11,862 bases of DNA. Origin: Massilia sp. (lineage in GTDB: Bacteria > Pseudomonadota > Gammaproteobacteria > Burkholderiales > Burkholderiaceae_D). This document shows positions 1-5,859 of the stretch, one piece after another (the stretch's first letter is position 1; every line of letters starts with the position of its first letter). The stretch spans positions 1 to 11,862 of the forward strand of contig DNCF01000048.1 of NCBI GenBank assembly GCA_003484545.1, given 5' to 3'. A model generated the notes under the pieces. It made no database searches and had not been told where the DNA came from. It was given only the letters and a program-made list of their open reading frames with translations. The position numbers were made by a program, and so were the translations under genes.

Positions 1-676
1 CCGCGCCGCCGATCGCCAGCAGCAGCAGGCCGCCGTACAGCGTGTGGCTATGGAAGGGCGTGAAGTTTAACCCTGTGCCCGCGCCATCGCCGCTCACCAC
101 GCCGACGAAACCGGCCAGCGCGGTCGTCGCGGAAAAATAAAACACCACGCGGTACTCCGGCTCGCCCATCTGGCCGAGTTTGCGCACCTGCATGTAGGCC
201 ATCGCCGAGATCACCGACGAGCACACGCCCGCCAGGCCGCCCAGCCACTGGTTCGATGCGATTGCCGGCTGCAGCACCAGGGTGACGCCGAAGAAGCTCG
301 CGCCGACCGCCAGCACCAGCGGCCACTCGGCGTGTTTCGTTTTCGTCCACCAGCCGAGCAGGAACATCCAGGCGGCGATCCAGATCGGCGCCATGTAGTT
401 CAGGGTCATGGCGGTGGCCAGCGGCAGCTTGGAGATGGCGAAGAACCACAGCCAGAGCGAAGTGACGCCGACCGCGCTGCGCCACAGGTGGGCTTTCGGG
501 AAGGGCGTGCGGAAGGTGCCGCCCTGCTGGCGGACGATGGCCAGCAGGATCACGGAGCCGATGAGGCCGCGGTAGAAGAGGAGTTCGGAGGTGGTGTAGA
601 ACTCGGAAGCCAGCTTCACGCCTGCGCCCATGGCGGCAAACGCGAAGCTGGCGAACAGCATCCAGAGTGAAGGCAT
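1..676 (-). CDS. EamA/DMT-superfamily permease (3' end outside window)
   Basis: This is an inner-membrane multi-span transporter of the drug/metabolite transporter superfamily; the substrate cannot be told from sequence. The minus-strand frame opens with MPSLWMLFASFAFAAMGAGV, a first membrane span, and continues through hydrophobic segments separated by short charged loops. The stretch LPLATAMTLNYMAPIWIAAW (about residues 88-107) is typical of the first EamA repeat. About 225 residues are visible and the frame stays open to the window edge; family members are usually near 290-300, so the last spans are cut off. The ATG at 676 has an AGGA Shine-Dalgarno about 5 nt upstream. It starts 28 bp after the stop of the Rieske oxygenase gene on the same strand, which suggests co-transcription and a possible role in moving that enzyme's substrate or product (inference). 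Family assignment is firm; function is open. Confidence 0.85.
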   Translation of the reverse strand, partial: MPSLWMLFASFAFAAMGAGVKLASEFYTTSELLFYRGLIGSVILLAIVRQQGGTFRTPFPKAHLWRSAVGVTSLWLWFFAISKLPLATAMTLNYMAPIWIAAWMFLLGWWTKTKHAEWPLVLAVGASFFGVTLVLQPAIASNQWLGGLAGVCSSVISAMAYMQVRKLGQMGEPEYRVVFYFSATTALAGFVGVVSGDGAGTGLNFTPFHSHTLYGGLLLLAIGGA

Positions 677-704
677 CAAATTCCTGGTTGGTGACAGCGG
701 ATCC

Positions 705-1805
705 TTACAGCTCGATCTTGCTGCGGTACCACTCGTGGAAGTGCTGCATTCCGTCTTCCATCGGCGACTGGTAGGGTCCCACTTCGTTGACGCCGCGATC
801 GAGCAGGATCTTGCGGCCGGCATCCATGCGCTGGGCGATCTCGTCGTCCTCGACGCAGGTTTCCATGTAGGCCGCGCGCTCGGCGTCGACCAGTTCGCGC
901 TCGAACAGGGCGATCTCTTCCGGGTAGTAGAACTCGACCACGTTGCGCGTCTTCTGCGGGCCCAGCGGCCACAGGGTCGACACCACCAGCACGTTCGGGT
1001 ACCACTCGACCATGATGTTCGGGTAGAGCGTGAGCCAGATCGCGCCGTGCTTCGGTTCCTTGCCGCCGTTGAACTTGAGGACCGCTTCCTGCCACTTCTT
1101 GTAAGCGGGCGAGCCGGCCTTCTGCAGGCCGCGGTTCACGCCGACGGTCTGCACGCTGTAGTCGCGGCCGAATTCCCACTTCAGGTCGTCGCAGGTGACG
1201 AAGTTGCCCAGGCCCGGGTGGAAGGGCTCGACGTGGTAGTCCTCGAGGTAGACCTCGATGAAGGTCTTCCAGTTGTAGTCGCAGTCGTGGATCTCGACGT
1301 GGTCGAACATATAGCCCGAGAAGTCCAGGTCCTTGGTGACCGACAGGCCCTTGAGTTTCTCCATGACGTTGTAGCCGTTCTGCTCGAACAGCAGGCCGTT
1401 CCAGCTTTGCAGCGGCGACTTCGACAGGTTCAGGCAGGGCGTCTCGGCGAAATGCGGCGCGCCGATCAGTTCGCCCTTCAGGTCATAGGTCCAGCGGTGC
1501 AGCGGGCAGACGATGTTCTTCGCGTTGCCGCGGCCATTGAACATCAGTGCCTGGCGGTGACGGCAGACGTTGGACAGCACCTCGATGCCATTGGCATTGC
1601 GCACCAGCATGCGGCCTTCGTTTTCCGATGCCAGCGTGGCAAAGTCGCCCGCCTCCGGCACCATCAACTCATGGCCGACGTAGCGTGGCCCCTTCTGAAA
1701 CAGTTGCTGGATCTCACGCTGCAGCAGCGCATTGTCAAAGTAAACATTTACCGGAAGCTGAGCGCACGAGCGCGCCAGCTTGGCGTGGGTAGCCAGATCG
1801 GACAT
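705..1805 (-). CDS. Rieske [2Fe-2S] non-haem iron oxygenase, alpha subunit
   Basis: This encodes a 366-residue oxygenase of the aromatic-ring-hydroxylating (SRPBCC C-terminal) family. The N-terminal Rieske domain carries C81-R-H83 and C100-P-L-H103, the four ligands of the 2Fe-2S cluster. The catalytic domain has E188-D-Y-H191-x4-H196: the two iron histidines plus a glutamate at the position bridging to the Rieske centre. The third iron ligand is probably D320 or D321 in VEDDEIAQRM. A bridging Glu rather than Asp recalls choline/carnitine monooxygenase-type enzymes more than naphthalene dioxygenase. No reductase or ferredoxin gene is next to it, so electrons must come from elsewhere. The frame extends 66 codons upstream, but the start at 1805 (MSDLATHAKL) has a G-rich Shine-Dalgarno (AAGGGGGG) and fits family length. 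Substrate is unknown. I recall similar Rieske genes beside xseB-ispA-dxs in other Burkholderiales, unverified here. Confidence 0.9.
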   Translation of the reverse strand: MSDLATHAKLARSCAQLPVNVYFDNALLQREIQQLFQKGPRYVGHELMVPEAGDFATLASENEGRMLVRNANGIEVLSNVCRHRQALMFNGRGNAKNIVCPLHRWTYDLKGELIGAPHFAETPCLNLSKSPLQSWNGLLFEQNGYNVMEKLKGLSVTKDLDFSGYMFDHVEIHDCDYNWKTFIEVYLEDYHVEPFHPGLGNFVTCDDLKWEFGRDYSVQTVGVNRGLQKAGSPAYKKWQEAVLKFNGGKEPKHGAIWLTLYPNIMVEWYPNVLVVSTLWPLGPQKTRNVVEFYYPEEIALFERELVDAERAAYMETCVEDDEIAQRMDAGRKILLDRGVNEVGPYQSPMEDGMQHFHEWYRSKIEL

Positions 1806-1911
1806 CCCAACCCCCCTTTTATAAAAGCACCGAGCCAAGGGACCCCGAAAAACCCGCTTTTCGAGGACCCCAAAGAAGAGAAAGAATCCAAAGACCAGTA
1901 TTTTGGATTTG

Positions 1912-1926
1912 GAAATACGGTATTTC
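1912..1926. promoter_or_regulatory. Candidate operator palindrome, Rieske gene leader
   Basis: GAAATAC-g-GTATTTC is a perfect inverted repeat of 7-bp arms around one base. A further GTATTT half-site lies at 1898-1903, forming a second 6-bp inverted repeat with AAATAC at 1913-1918 across 9 bp. If transcription starts about 7 nt past the TATAAT at 1941-1946, the palindrome would cover roughly +8 to +22, a place where a repressor would block. The binding protein is unknown. Confidence 0.35.
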
Positions 1927-1940
1927 GGACAGAACCGGAG

Positions 1941-1946
1941 ATTATA
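1941..1946 (-). promoter_or_regulatory. Candidate -10 box for the Rieske oxygenase gene
   Basis: The minus strand reads a perfect TATAAT here, in a locally AT-rich stretch about 136 bp ahead of the oxygenase start codon. No good -35 hexamer lies 16-18 bp upstream, so the promoter would need an activator or be weak. Inference from motif match only. Confidence 0.35.
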
Positions 1947-2198
1947 CCGTGTAACGGGCTCTACAGTCTCGGACCAGCGCGCGGCTGTGGCGCACAGAGG
2001 CAAAGAAATTGCCGGAATGGCATGGTTTTCATGGCGTTGAAGGTGCTTGCGCTAAAATATGAGCTTCCTGTCAAGATACTCAGCATCTGCGCGACCACCC
2101 CAAGGGTAAGGATTGTTCTAAAATACGCGATTAGACTCCCCCATGGCGCACAGGTTGCGTCATTCTGTGGGGTCGCTGCCCCAACACAACAAGTAACT

Positions 2199-2456
2199 AT
2201 GGCAAACAATTCAAACGCGCAAGCGACTGCGCCGGCGTCCTTCGAGGCGGCCATGGCCGAACTGGCCCAGCTCGTCTCCCAGATGGAGGCGGGCCAACTG
2301 CCGCTGGAAGCCTCGGTCGCCGCCTATGCGCGCGGTTCCGAGCTGGTGAAGTATTGCGCTGCCCAGCTCGACAAGGTCGAATCCCAAGTGAAAGTACTCG
2401 AAGGCGACATGCTCAAGCCCTTCAGCGCCGACGGCGCGGGCGAGGGCGGCCAATGA
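2199..2456 (+). CDS. xseB: Exodeoxyribonuclease VII small subunit
   Basis: XseB is the small subunit of exonuclease VII, which with XseA degrades single-stranded DNA from both ends in the cytoplasm. The product is 85 residues, normal for the family (about 70-90). The core ASFEAAMAELAQLVSQMEAG followed by LPLEASVAAYARGSELVKYC matches the conserved two-helix XseB pattern, in which an acidic helix ending in E-x-G-x-LPLE is followed by a Y-x-RG-x-L-x-K helix. About 13 residues of variable polar N-terminus precede it. The start ATG has only a weak Shine-Dalgarno-like AAG. The TGA stop overlaps the ispA ATG by 4 bp (ATGA), so the two are translationally coupled. This xseB-ispA-dxs order is common in proteobacteria. 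The same frame is open far upstream, across the opposite-strand oxygenase gene, but that part is a coding shadow. Confidence 0.95.
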   Translation: MANNSNAQATAPASFEAAMAELAQLVSQMEAGQLPLEASVAAYARGSELVKYCAAQLDKVESQVKVLEGDMLKPFSADGAGEGGQ

Positions 2457-3343
2457 GCGCCCCGTTCGCAGACTGGATGGTGGGCGTCCAGGCCGACGTC
2501 GAAACCGCGCTGTCGAACTTCCTGCCGGCCGCCGGCACGGAACCCGCCAAGCTGCACGACGCCATGCGCTACACGACGCTGGGCGGCGGCAAGCGCGTGC
2601 GTCCGCTGCTGGTGTACGCCAGCGGCGCGCTGTTCGGCGCCGACCCGGGGGCGCTGGCGCGCGCCGCCTGCGCGCTCGAGATGATCCACGTGTATTCGCT
2701 GGTCCATGACGACATGCCCTGCATGGACGACGACGCCCTGCGCCGCGGCAAGCCGACCGTGCACGTGGCGTATGACGAAGCGACCGCGCTGCTGGTCGGC
2801 GACACGCTGCAGGCGCGCGCCTTCGAAACCCTGGCCGGCGCCGACACGCTGCCGCCTGGCCGGCTGGTCGGCATGCTGCGCCTGCTGGCCGAAGCGGCCG
2901 GATCAAGCGGCATGTGCGGCGGCCAGGCCATCGATCTCGACAGCGTGGGCCTGGCGCTCACGCTGGAGCAGCTCGAGCGCATGCACCAGCTCAAGACCGG
3001 CGCGCTGCTGCGCGCCTCGGTCCTGCTGGGCGCGCTGTGCGGCAAGGACCTCGATGGCAAGGAACGCGAAGCCCTCGACGCCTACTCGAAGGCCGTGGGG
3101 CTGGCATTCCAGGTCGTCGACGACATCCTGGACGCCACCGCGGATTCGGCCACGCTCGGCAAGACGGCCGGCAAGGATGCCGCCGACAACAAGCCGACCT
3201 ATGTGTCGATCCTCGGCCTGGCGCCCTCGCAGGCGCTGGCCGAACAATTGCGGCGCGAGGCGCACGATGCGCTGGCGCCATTTGGAGAACAAGCACTGCG
3301 GCTGCGCGAACTCGCGGACCTGATCGTGCAGCGGAAGGCCTAA
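2453..3343 (+). CDS. ispA: Polyprenyl (farnesyl) diphosphate synthase
   Basis: This is a trans-isoprenyl diphosphate synthase of 296 residues, the usual length for IspA. It condenses DMAPP/GPP with IPP to make farnesyl diphosphate, precursor of quinone side chains, undecaprenyl carrier and other isoprenoids. Visible motifs in order: GGGKRVRP (44-51) for IPP/phosphate binding; the first Asp-rich motif D86-D-M-P-C-M-D92 in the DDx4D form typical of bacterial FPP synthases; GQAIDL (157-162); KTG (181-183); and the second Asp-rich motif D223-D-I-L-D227 with the following GK (236-237) and KD (241-242). The two Asp-rich motifs chelate the Mg-diphosphate. The start is fixed by the ATGA overlap with the xseB stop. 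Its TAA stop abuts the dxs ATG directly. Chain length (C15) is inferred from family resemblance, not proven. Confidence 0.95.
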   Translation: MSAPFADWMVGVQADVETALSNFLPAAGTEPAKLHDAMRYTTLGGGKRVRPLLVYASGALFGADPGALARAACALEMIHVYSLVHDDMPCMDDDALRRGKPTVHVAYDEATALLVGDTLQARAFETLAGADTLPPGRLVGMLRLLAEAAGSSGMCGGQAIDLDSVGLALTLEQLERMHQLKTGALLRASVLLGALCGKDLDGKEREALDAYSKAVGLAFQVVDDILDATADSATLGKTAGKDAADNKPTYVSILGLAPSQALAEQLRREAHDALAPFGEQALRLRELADLIVQRKA

Positions 3344-5218
3344 ATGAACCTGTTAGATAACATCAACGACCCGTCCGACCTGCGCAAGCTGCCGCGCACC
3401 CAGCTCACGCCGCTCGCGCACGAACTGCGCCAGTTCCTGCTCGAGTCGGTCGCCAAGACGGGCGGACACCTGTCCTCGAACCTCGGCACCGTCGAGCTGA
3501 CCATCGCGCTGCACTACGTGTTCGAAACCCCGCACGACCGCATCGTGTGGGACGTCGGCCACCAGACCTATTCGCACAAGATCCTGACCGGCCGCCGCGA
3601 GCGCATGCCTACCTTGCGCCAGCTGAACGGCCTGTCGGGCTTCCCGAAGCGCGACGAAAGCATCTACGACACCTTCGGCACCGCCCACTCGTCGACCTCG
3701 ATCTCGGCGGCGCTGGGCATGGCTGCGGCCGCCAAGCTGAAGGGCGAGAACCGCCACGCGATCGCCGTCATCGGCGACGGCTCGATGACCGCGGGCATGG
3801 CCTTCGAGGCCCTGAACAATGCCGGCGTCGAGGAAGACTGCAACCTGCTGGTGATCCTGAACGACAACGACATGTCGATCTCGCCGCCGGTGGGCGCCCT
3901 GAACCGCTACCTGGCGCGCCTGATGTCCGGCCAGTTCTACGCCGCCGCGAAAAACGTCGGCAAGACCGTGCTGCCGGCGCCCCTGCGCGAGCTGGCCAGC
4001 CGCCTGGAAGAACACGCGAAGGGCATGGTGGTCCCGGCCACGATGTTCGAGGAATTCGGCTTCAACTACATCGGCCCGATCGACGGCCACGACCTCGATT
4101 CTCTGATCCCGACGCTGGAAAACATCAAGAAGCTCAAGGGCCCGCAATTCCTGCACGTGGTGACCAAGAAGGGCCAGGGCTATAAGCTGGCCGAGGCCGA
4201 GCCCATCCTGTACCACGGCACCGGCAAGTTCAATCCGGCCGAGGGCATCAAGCCGGCGACCGCGCCGGCCAAGATCACCTACACCGAGGTGTTCGGCAAC
4301 TGGCTGTGCGACATGGCGGCCATCGACAGCCGCCTGGTCGGCATCACGCCGGCGATGCGCGAGGGCTCGGGCATGGTGCGCTTCCACGCCCAGTACCCAG
4401 AGCGCTATTTCGACGTCGGCATCGCCGAGCAGCACTCGGTGACCTTCGGCGCGGGCCTCGCGACCGAGGGCATGAAGCCGGTGGTGGCGATTTATTCGAC
4501 CTTCCTGCAGCGCGCCTACGACCAGCTGATCCACGACGTGGCCCTGCAGAACCTGGACGTGACCTTCGCGCTCGACCGCGCCGGCCTGGTCGGCGCCGAC
4601 GGCGCCACCCATGCCGGTAACTACGACCTGGCCTACCTGCGCTGCATCCCGAACATGGTCGTCATGGCGCCGTCCGATGAAAACGAGTGCCGGCAGATGC
4701 TGACGACTGCTTACCACTACCCCGGCCCGGCCGCGGTGCGCTATCCGCGCGGCGCCGGCGTCGGCGCGGCGATCCAGGAGGAGCTGACCTCGATCGAGAT
4801 CGGCAAGGGCGAGATCAAGCGCCAGGGCGAGAAGATCGCGATCCTGGCCTTCGGCTCGATGGTCAACCCGAGCCTGGGCGCGGCGGCCGACCTGAACGCC
4901 ACGGTCGCCAACATGCGCTTCGTGAAGCCGCTCGACGTCGAGCTGGTCAAGCAGCTGGCCGCCGAGCACGACTACCTGGTGACGGTGGAAGAGGGCGCCG
5001 TGATGGGCGGCGCCGGCGCGGCCGTGGCCGAAGCGATGGCGGCAGCCGGCATCGTCAAGCCGCTCCTGATCCTGGGCCTGCCGGATAAATTCATCGACCA
5101 GGGCGACCCGGCGGCGCTGCTGGCGTCGGTCGGCCTGGATGCGAAAGGCATCGCGGCCTCGATCCGCGCGCGCTTCGGCGTGGCGGACGAACCGCGGCTG
5201 GCGGTGGTCAAGAACTGA
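3344..5218 (+). CDS. dxs: 1-deoxy-D-xylulose-5-phosphate synthase
   Basis: Dxs is the thiamine-diphosphate enzyme that joins pyruvate and glyceraldehyde 3-phosphate to form DXP, the first step of the MEP isoprenoid pathway and a precursor for thiamine and pyridoxal. The protein has 624 residues, normal for the family. It shows the transketolase-like ThDP site: H42 in GGHLSSNLG, GDGSMTAGMAFEALN (145-159) with the distal NDND (173-176) that bind Mg-ThDP, and the pyrimidine-domain catalytic E362 in GIAEQHSVTFG. Substrate-binding R390 (STFLQR), D419 and H423 (GADGATHAG) follow. The C-terminal transketolase domain runs from about 490. The ATG directly follows the ispA stop and has GGAAGG as Shine-Dalgarno inside the end of ispA. 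It is the last gene of the xseB-ispA-dxs operon, closed by the terminator at 5237-5267. Confidence 0.97.
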   Translation: MNLLDNINDPSDLRKLPRTQLTPLAHELRQFLLESVAKTGGHLSSNLGTVELTIALHYVFETPHDRIVWDVGHQTYSHKILTGRRERMPTLRQLNGLSGFPKRDESIYDTFGTAHSSTSISAALGMAAAAKLKGENRHAIAVIGDGSMTAGMAFEALNNAGVEEDCNLLVILNDNDMSISPPVGALNRYLARLMSGQFYAAAKNVGKTVLPAPLRELASRLEEHAKGMVVPATMFEEFGFNYIGPIDGHDLDSLIPTLENIKKLKGPQFLHVVTKKGQGYKLAEAEPILYHGTGKFNPAEGIKPATAPAKITYTEVFGNWLCDMAAIDSRLVGITPAMREGSGMVRFHAQYPERYFDVGIAEQHSVTFGAGLATEGMKPVVAIYSTFLQRAYDQLIHDVALQNLDVTFALDRAGLVGADGATHAGNYDLAYLRCIPNMVVMAPSDENECRQMLTTAYHYPGPAAVRYPRGAGVGAAIQEELTSIEIGKGEIKRQGEKIAILAFGSMVNPSLGAAADLNATVANMRFVKPLDVELVKQLAAEHDYLVTVEEGAVMGGAGAAVAEAMAAAGIVKPLLILGLPDKFIDQGDPAALLASVGLDAKGIAASIRARFGVADEPRLAVVKN

Positions 5219-5236
5219 GCTGACCAAGCTCTCCAG

Positions 5237-5267
5237 AAAAGCGGCGCCTCGTGCGCCGTTTTTTTTT
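5237..5267 (+). terminator. Rho-independent terminator of the xseB-ispA-dxs operon
   Basis: A CGGCGC stem (5242-5247), CTCGT loop and CGCCG-type return arm GCGCCG (5253-5258) is followed by nine T residues (5259-5267) and preceded by AAAA. It lies 19 bp after the dxs stop. This is the clearest terminator in the window. Confidence 0.9.
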
Positions 5268-5298
5268 CGCCCGTGGTGCGGTGCGCAGCGGTACGACA

Positions 5299-5375
5299 GC
5301 GTGGACACAGGTGTCCACCCTACGAAAGACGAATCACGGACTTTGGGTTGGTAGGGTGGACACCTGTGTCCACGC
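5299..5375. repeat. REP/BIME-like doublet: perfect 25-bp inverted repeat
   Basis: The arm at 5299-5323 and the arm at 5351-5375 are exact reverse complements over 25 bp, separated by 27 bp. Each arm is itself a hairpin: GTGGACAC-AG-GTGTCCAC at 5301-5318 and its partner at 5356-5373, with an asymmetric CCCTAC tail pointing inward. Two palindromic units in opposite orientation, in an intergenic space just past a terminator, match the layout of REP doublets (BIMEs) moved by RAYT transposases. Only one doublet is in the window and no RAYT gene is present, so dispersal is an inference. No coding frame uses it. Confidence 0.75.
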
Positions 5376-5572
5376 GGTATGGGACCTGTGCGTGCCGGAA
5401 GCGTTTCTGGTCCCTCTCAATCCTGCCAGCTTTGCGCCAAACGGCTTTACAGGTAACGTTGCCCGATACGCAACAAGCAGCCCGCCCGCTTTCCGCCGCC
5501 AGGGGAAATGCCGGCGGCCGCACGAGACGACGGCCGCCGCGTATCGCACATCGTCTTTGACTATAAAGGGAG
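5376..5572 (+). other. Leader region of the six-cysteine protein gene, with a 9-bp GC hairpin
   Basis: About 200 bp between the repeat doublet and the small exported-protein gene. It contains a perfect CGGCGGCCG/CGGCCGCCG inverted repeat (5512-5520 and 5531-5539, 10-nt loop) ending about 34 nt ahead of the start codon. A GGGACC/GGTCCC pair (5381-5386 and 5409-5414) is weaker. A TTGACT (5557-5562) and a TATAAA (5562-5567) overlap each other near the start codon and cannot serve as a -35/-10 pair. I cannot name a promoter here. Confidence 0.5.
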
Positions 5573-5791
5573 ATGGAATTGAAAAGAAGGATCGGCCTGT
5601 TCCTGTTCGCGCTCGGCCTGAGTGCGTCCTATGCCTACGCGGGTGACGACTATATCGCCTGCTTCGAAACCTGCTTCGTCCGGTACGACGCCTGCATGGC
5701 GGGCGGCTACGGCGAGAACTTCTGCGGCTATCACCAGAGCCGCTGCCTGGCGATGTGCGACGGCTGGGACGGCAACGGCGACATTCCTTGA
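5573..5791 (+). CDS. Small exported six-cysteine protein of unknown function
   Basis: I do not recognise a named family. The product (72 residues from ATG) begins with a Sec signal peptide: KRR, a hydrophobic core IGLFLFALGL, then SASYAYA, giving a likely signal peptidase I cut after residue 23. The mature part of about 49 residues has six cysteines at 30, 34, 41, 51, 58 and 62, spaced C-x3-C-x6-C-x9-C-x6-C-x3-C, a mirror-symmetric pattern that suggests a disulfide-stapled helical hairpin in the periplasm (inference). The tail is acidic and Gly-rich. Start choice is uncertain: the AAGGGAG Shine-Dalgarno (5566-5572) abuts the ATG at 5573 but sits an ideal 6 nt from an in-frame TTG at 5579, which would give a 70-residue precursor beginning MKRRIG. 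It ends at a hairpin shared with the convergent oxygenase gene. Confidence 0.75.
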   Translation: MELKRRIGLFLFALGLSASYAYAGDDYIACFETCFVRYDACMAGGYGENFCGYHQSRCLAMCDGWDGNGDIP

Positions 5792-5823
5792 TCGGTTTGT
5801 TCGCAGGTTGATCGCAGCGTCGT

Positions 5824-5858
5824 CGGGATGATCGAAGCAGTGGGCTTCGATCATCCCG
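5824..5858. terminator. 15-bp hairpin between convergent genes (probable bidirectional terminator)
   Basis: CGGGATGATCGAAGC (5824-5838) pairs perfectly with its complement at 5844-5858 across a 5-nt loop. It lies 32 bp after the plus-strand stop and 1 bp before the minus-strand TAG. Neither side has a T run, so the assignment rests on position and stem strength. Confidence 0.6.
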
Positions 5859-5859
5859 C

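Larger units (their letters stand above)
1806..2198. other. Divergent intergenic region between Rieske gene and xseB
   Basis: This 393-bp gap is visibly lower in GC than its flanks and has no convincing gene. On the minus side it holds a TATAAT box (1941-1946), a GAAATAC/GTATTTC palindrome (1912-1926) and a 12-bp palindrome CTTTTATAAAAG (1816-1827) just ahead of the oxygenase Shine-Dalgarno. On the plus side the octamer CTAAAATA occurs twice (2052-2059 and 2118-2125), each giving a TAAAAT -10-like hexamer, but neither has a recognisable -35. A weak TGGGG/CCCCA stem (2168-2183) lies just before xseB. The xseB promoter therefore remains unassigned. Confidence 0.6.

Noticed and set aside
2037..2058. 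TTGAAG and TAAAAT as an xseB promoter
   Set aside because: Spacing is only 10 bp. The second TAAAAT at 2119-2124 also lacks a -35 at 16-18 bp.
630..2198. A very long plus-strand open frame continuous with xseB, running antisense to the Rieske gene
   Set aside because: It mirrors the oxygenase codons on the other strand, has Val/Asp/His-rich composition typical of GC-rich antisense frames, and only its last 85 codons (xseB) match a family.
1961..2254. A 97-codon minus-strand frame in the Rieske-xseB gap, with some hydrophobic stretches
   Set aside because: It overlaps the xseB start, lacks a Shine-Dalgarno, and has no recognisable domain or sensible membrane topology.
3353..5308. A 651-codon minus-strand frame antisense to dxs
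   Set aside because: The opposite strand encodes unmistakable Dxs with all catalytic motifs; the antisense translation is low-complexity His/Arg/Gly-rich and has no domain.
5299..5375. The inverted repeat as insertion-sequence ends or a CRISPR repeat
   Set aside because: Only 27 bp lie between the arms, with no transposase, and there is no repeated spacer unit; a REP doublet explains it better.
5557..5567. TTGACT and TATAAA next to the six-cysteine gene as a promoter
   Set aside because: The two hexamers overlap each other and lie at the Shine-Dalgarno, so they cannot act as a -35/-10 pair for this gene.
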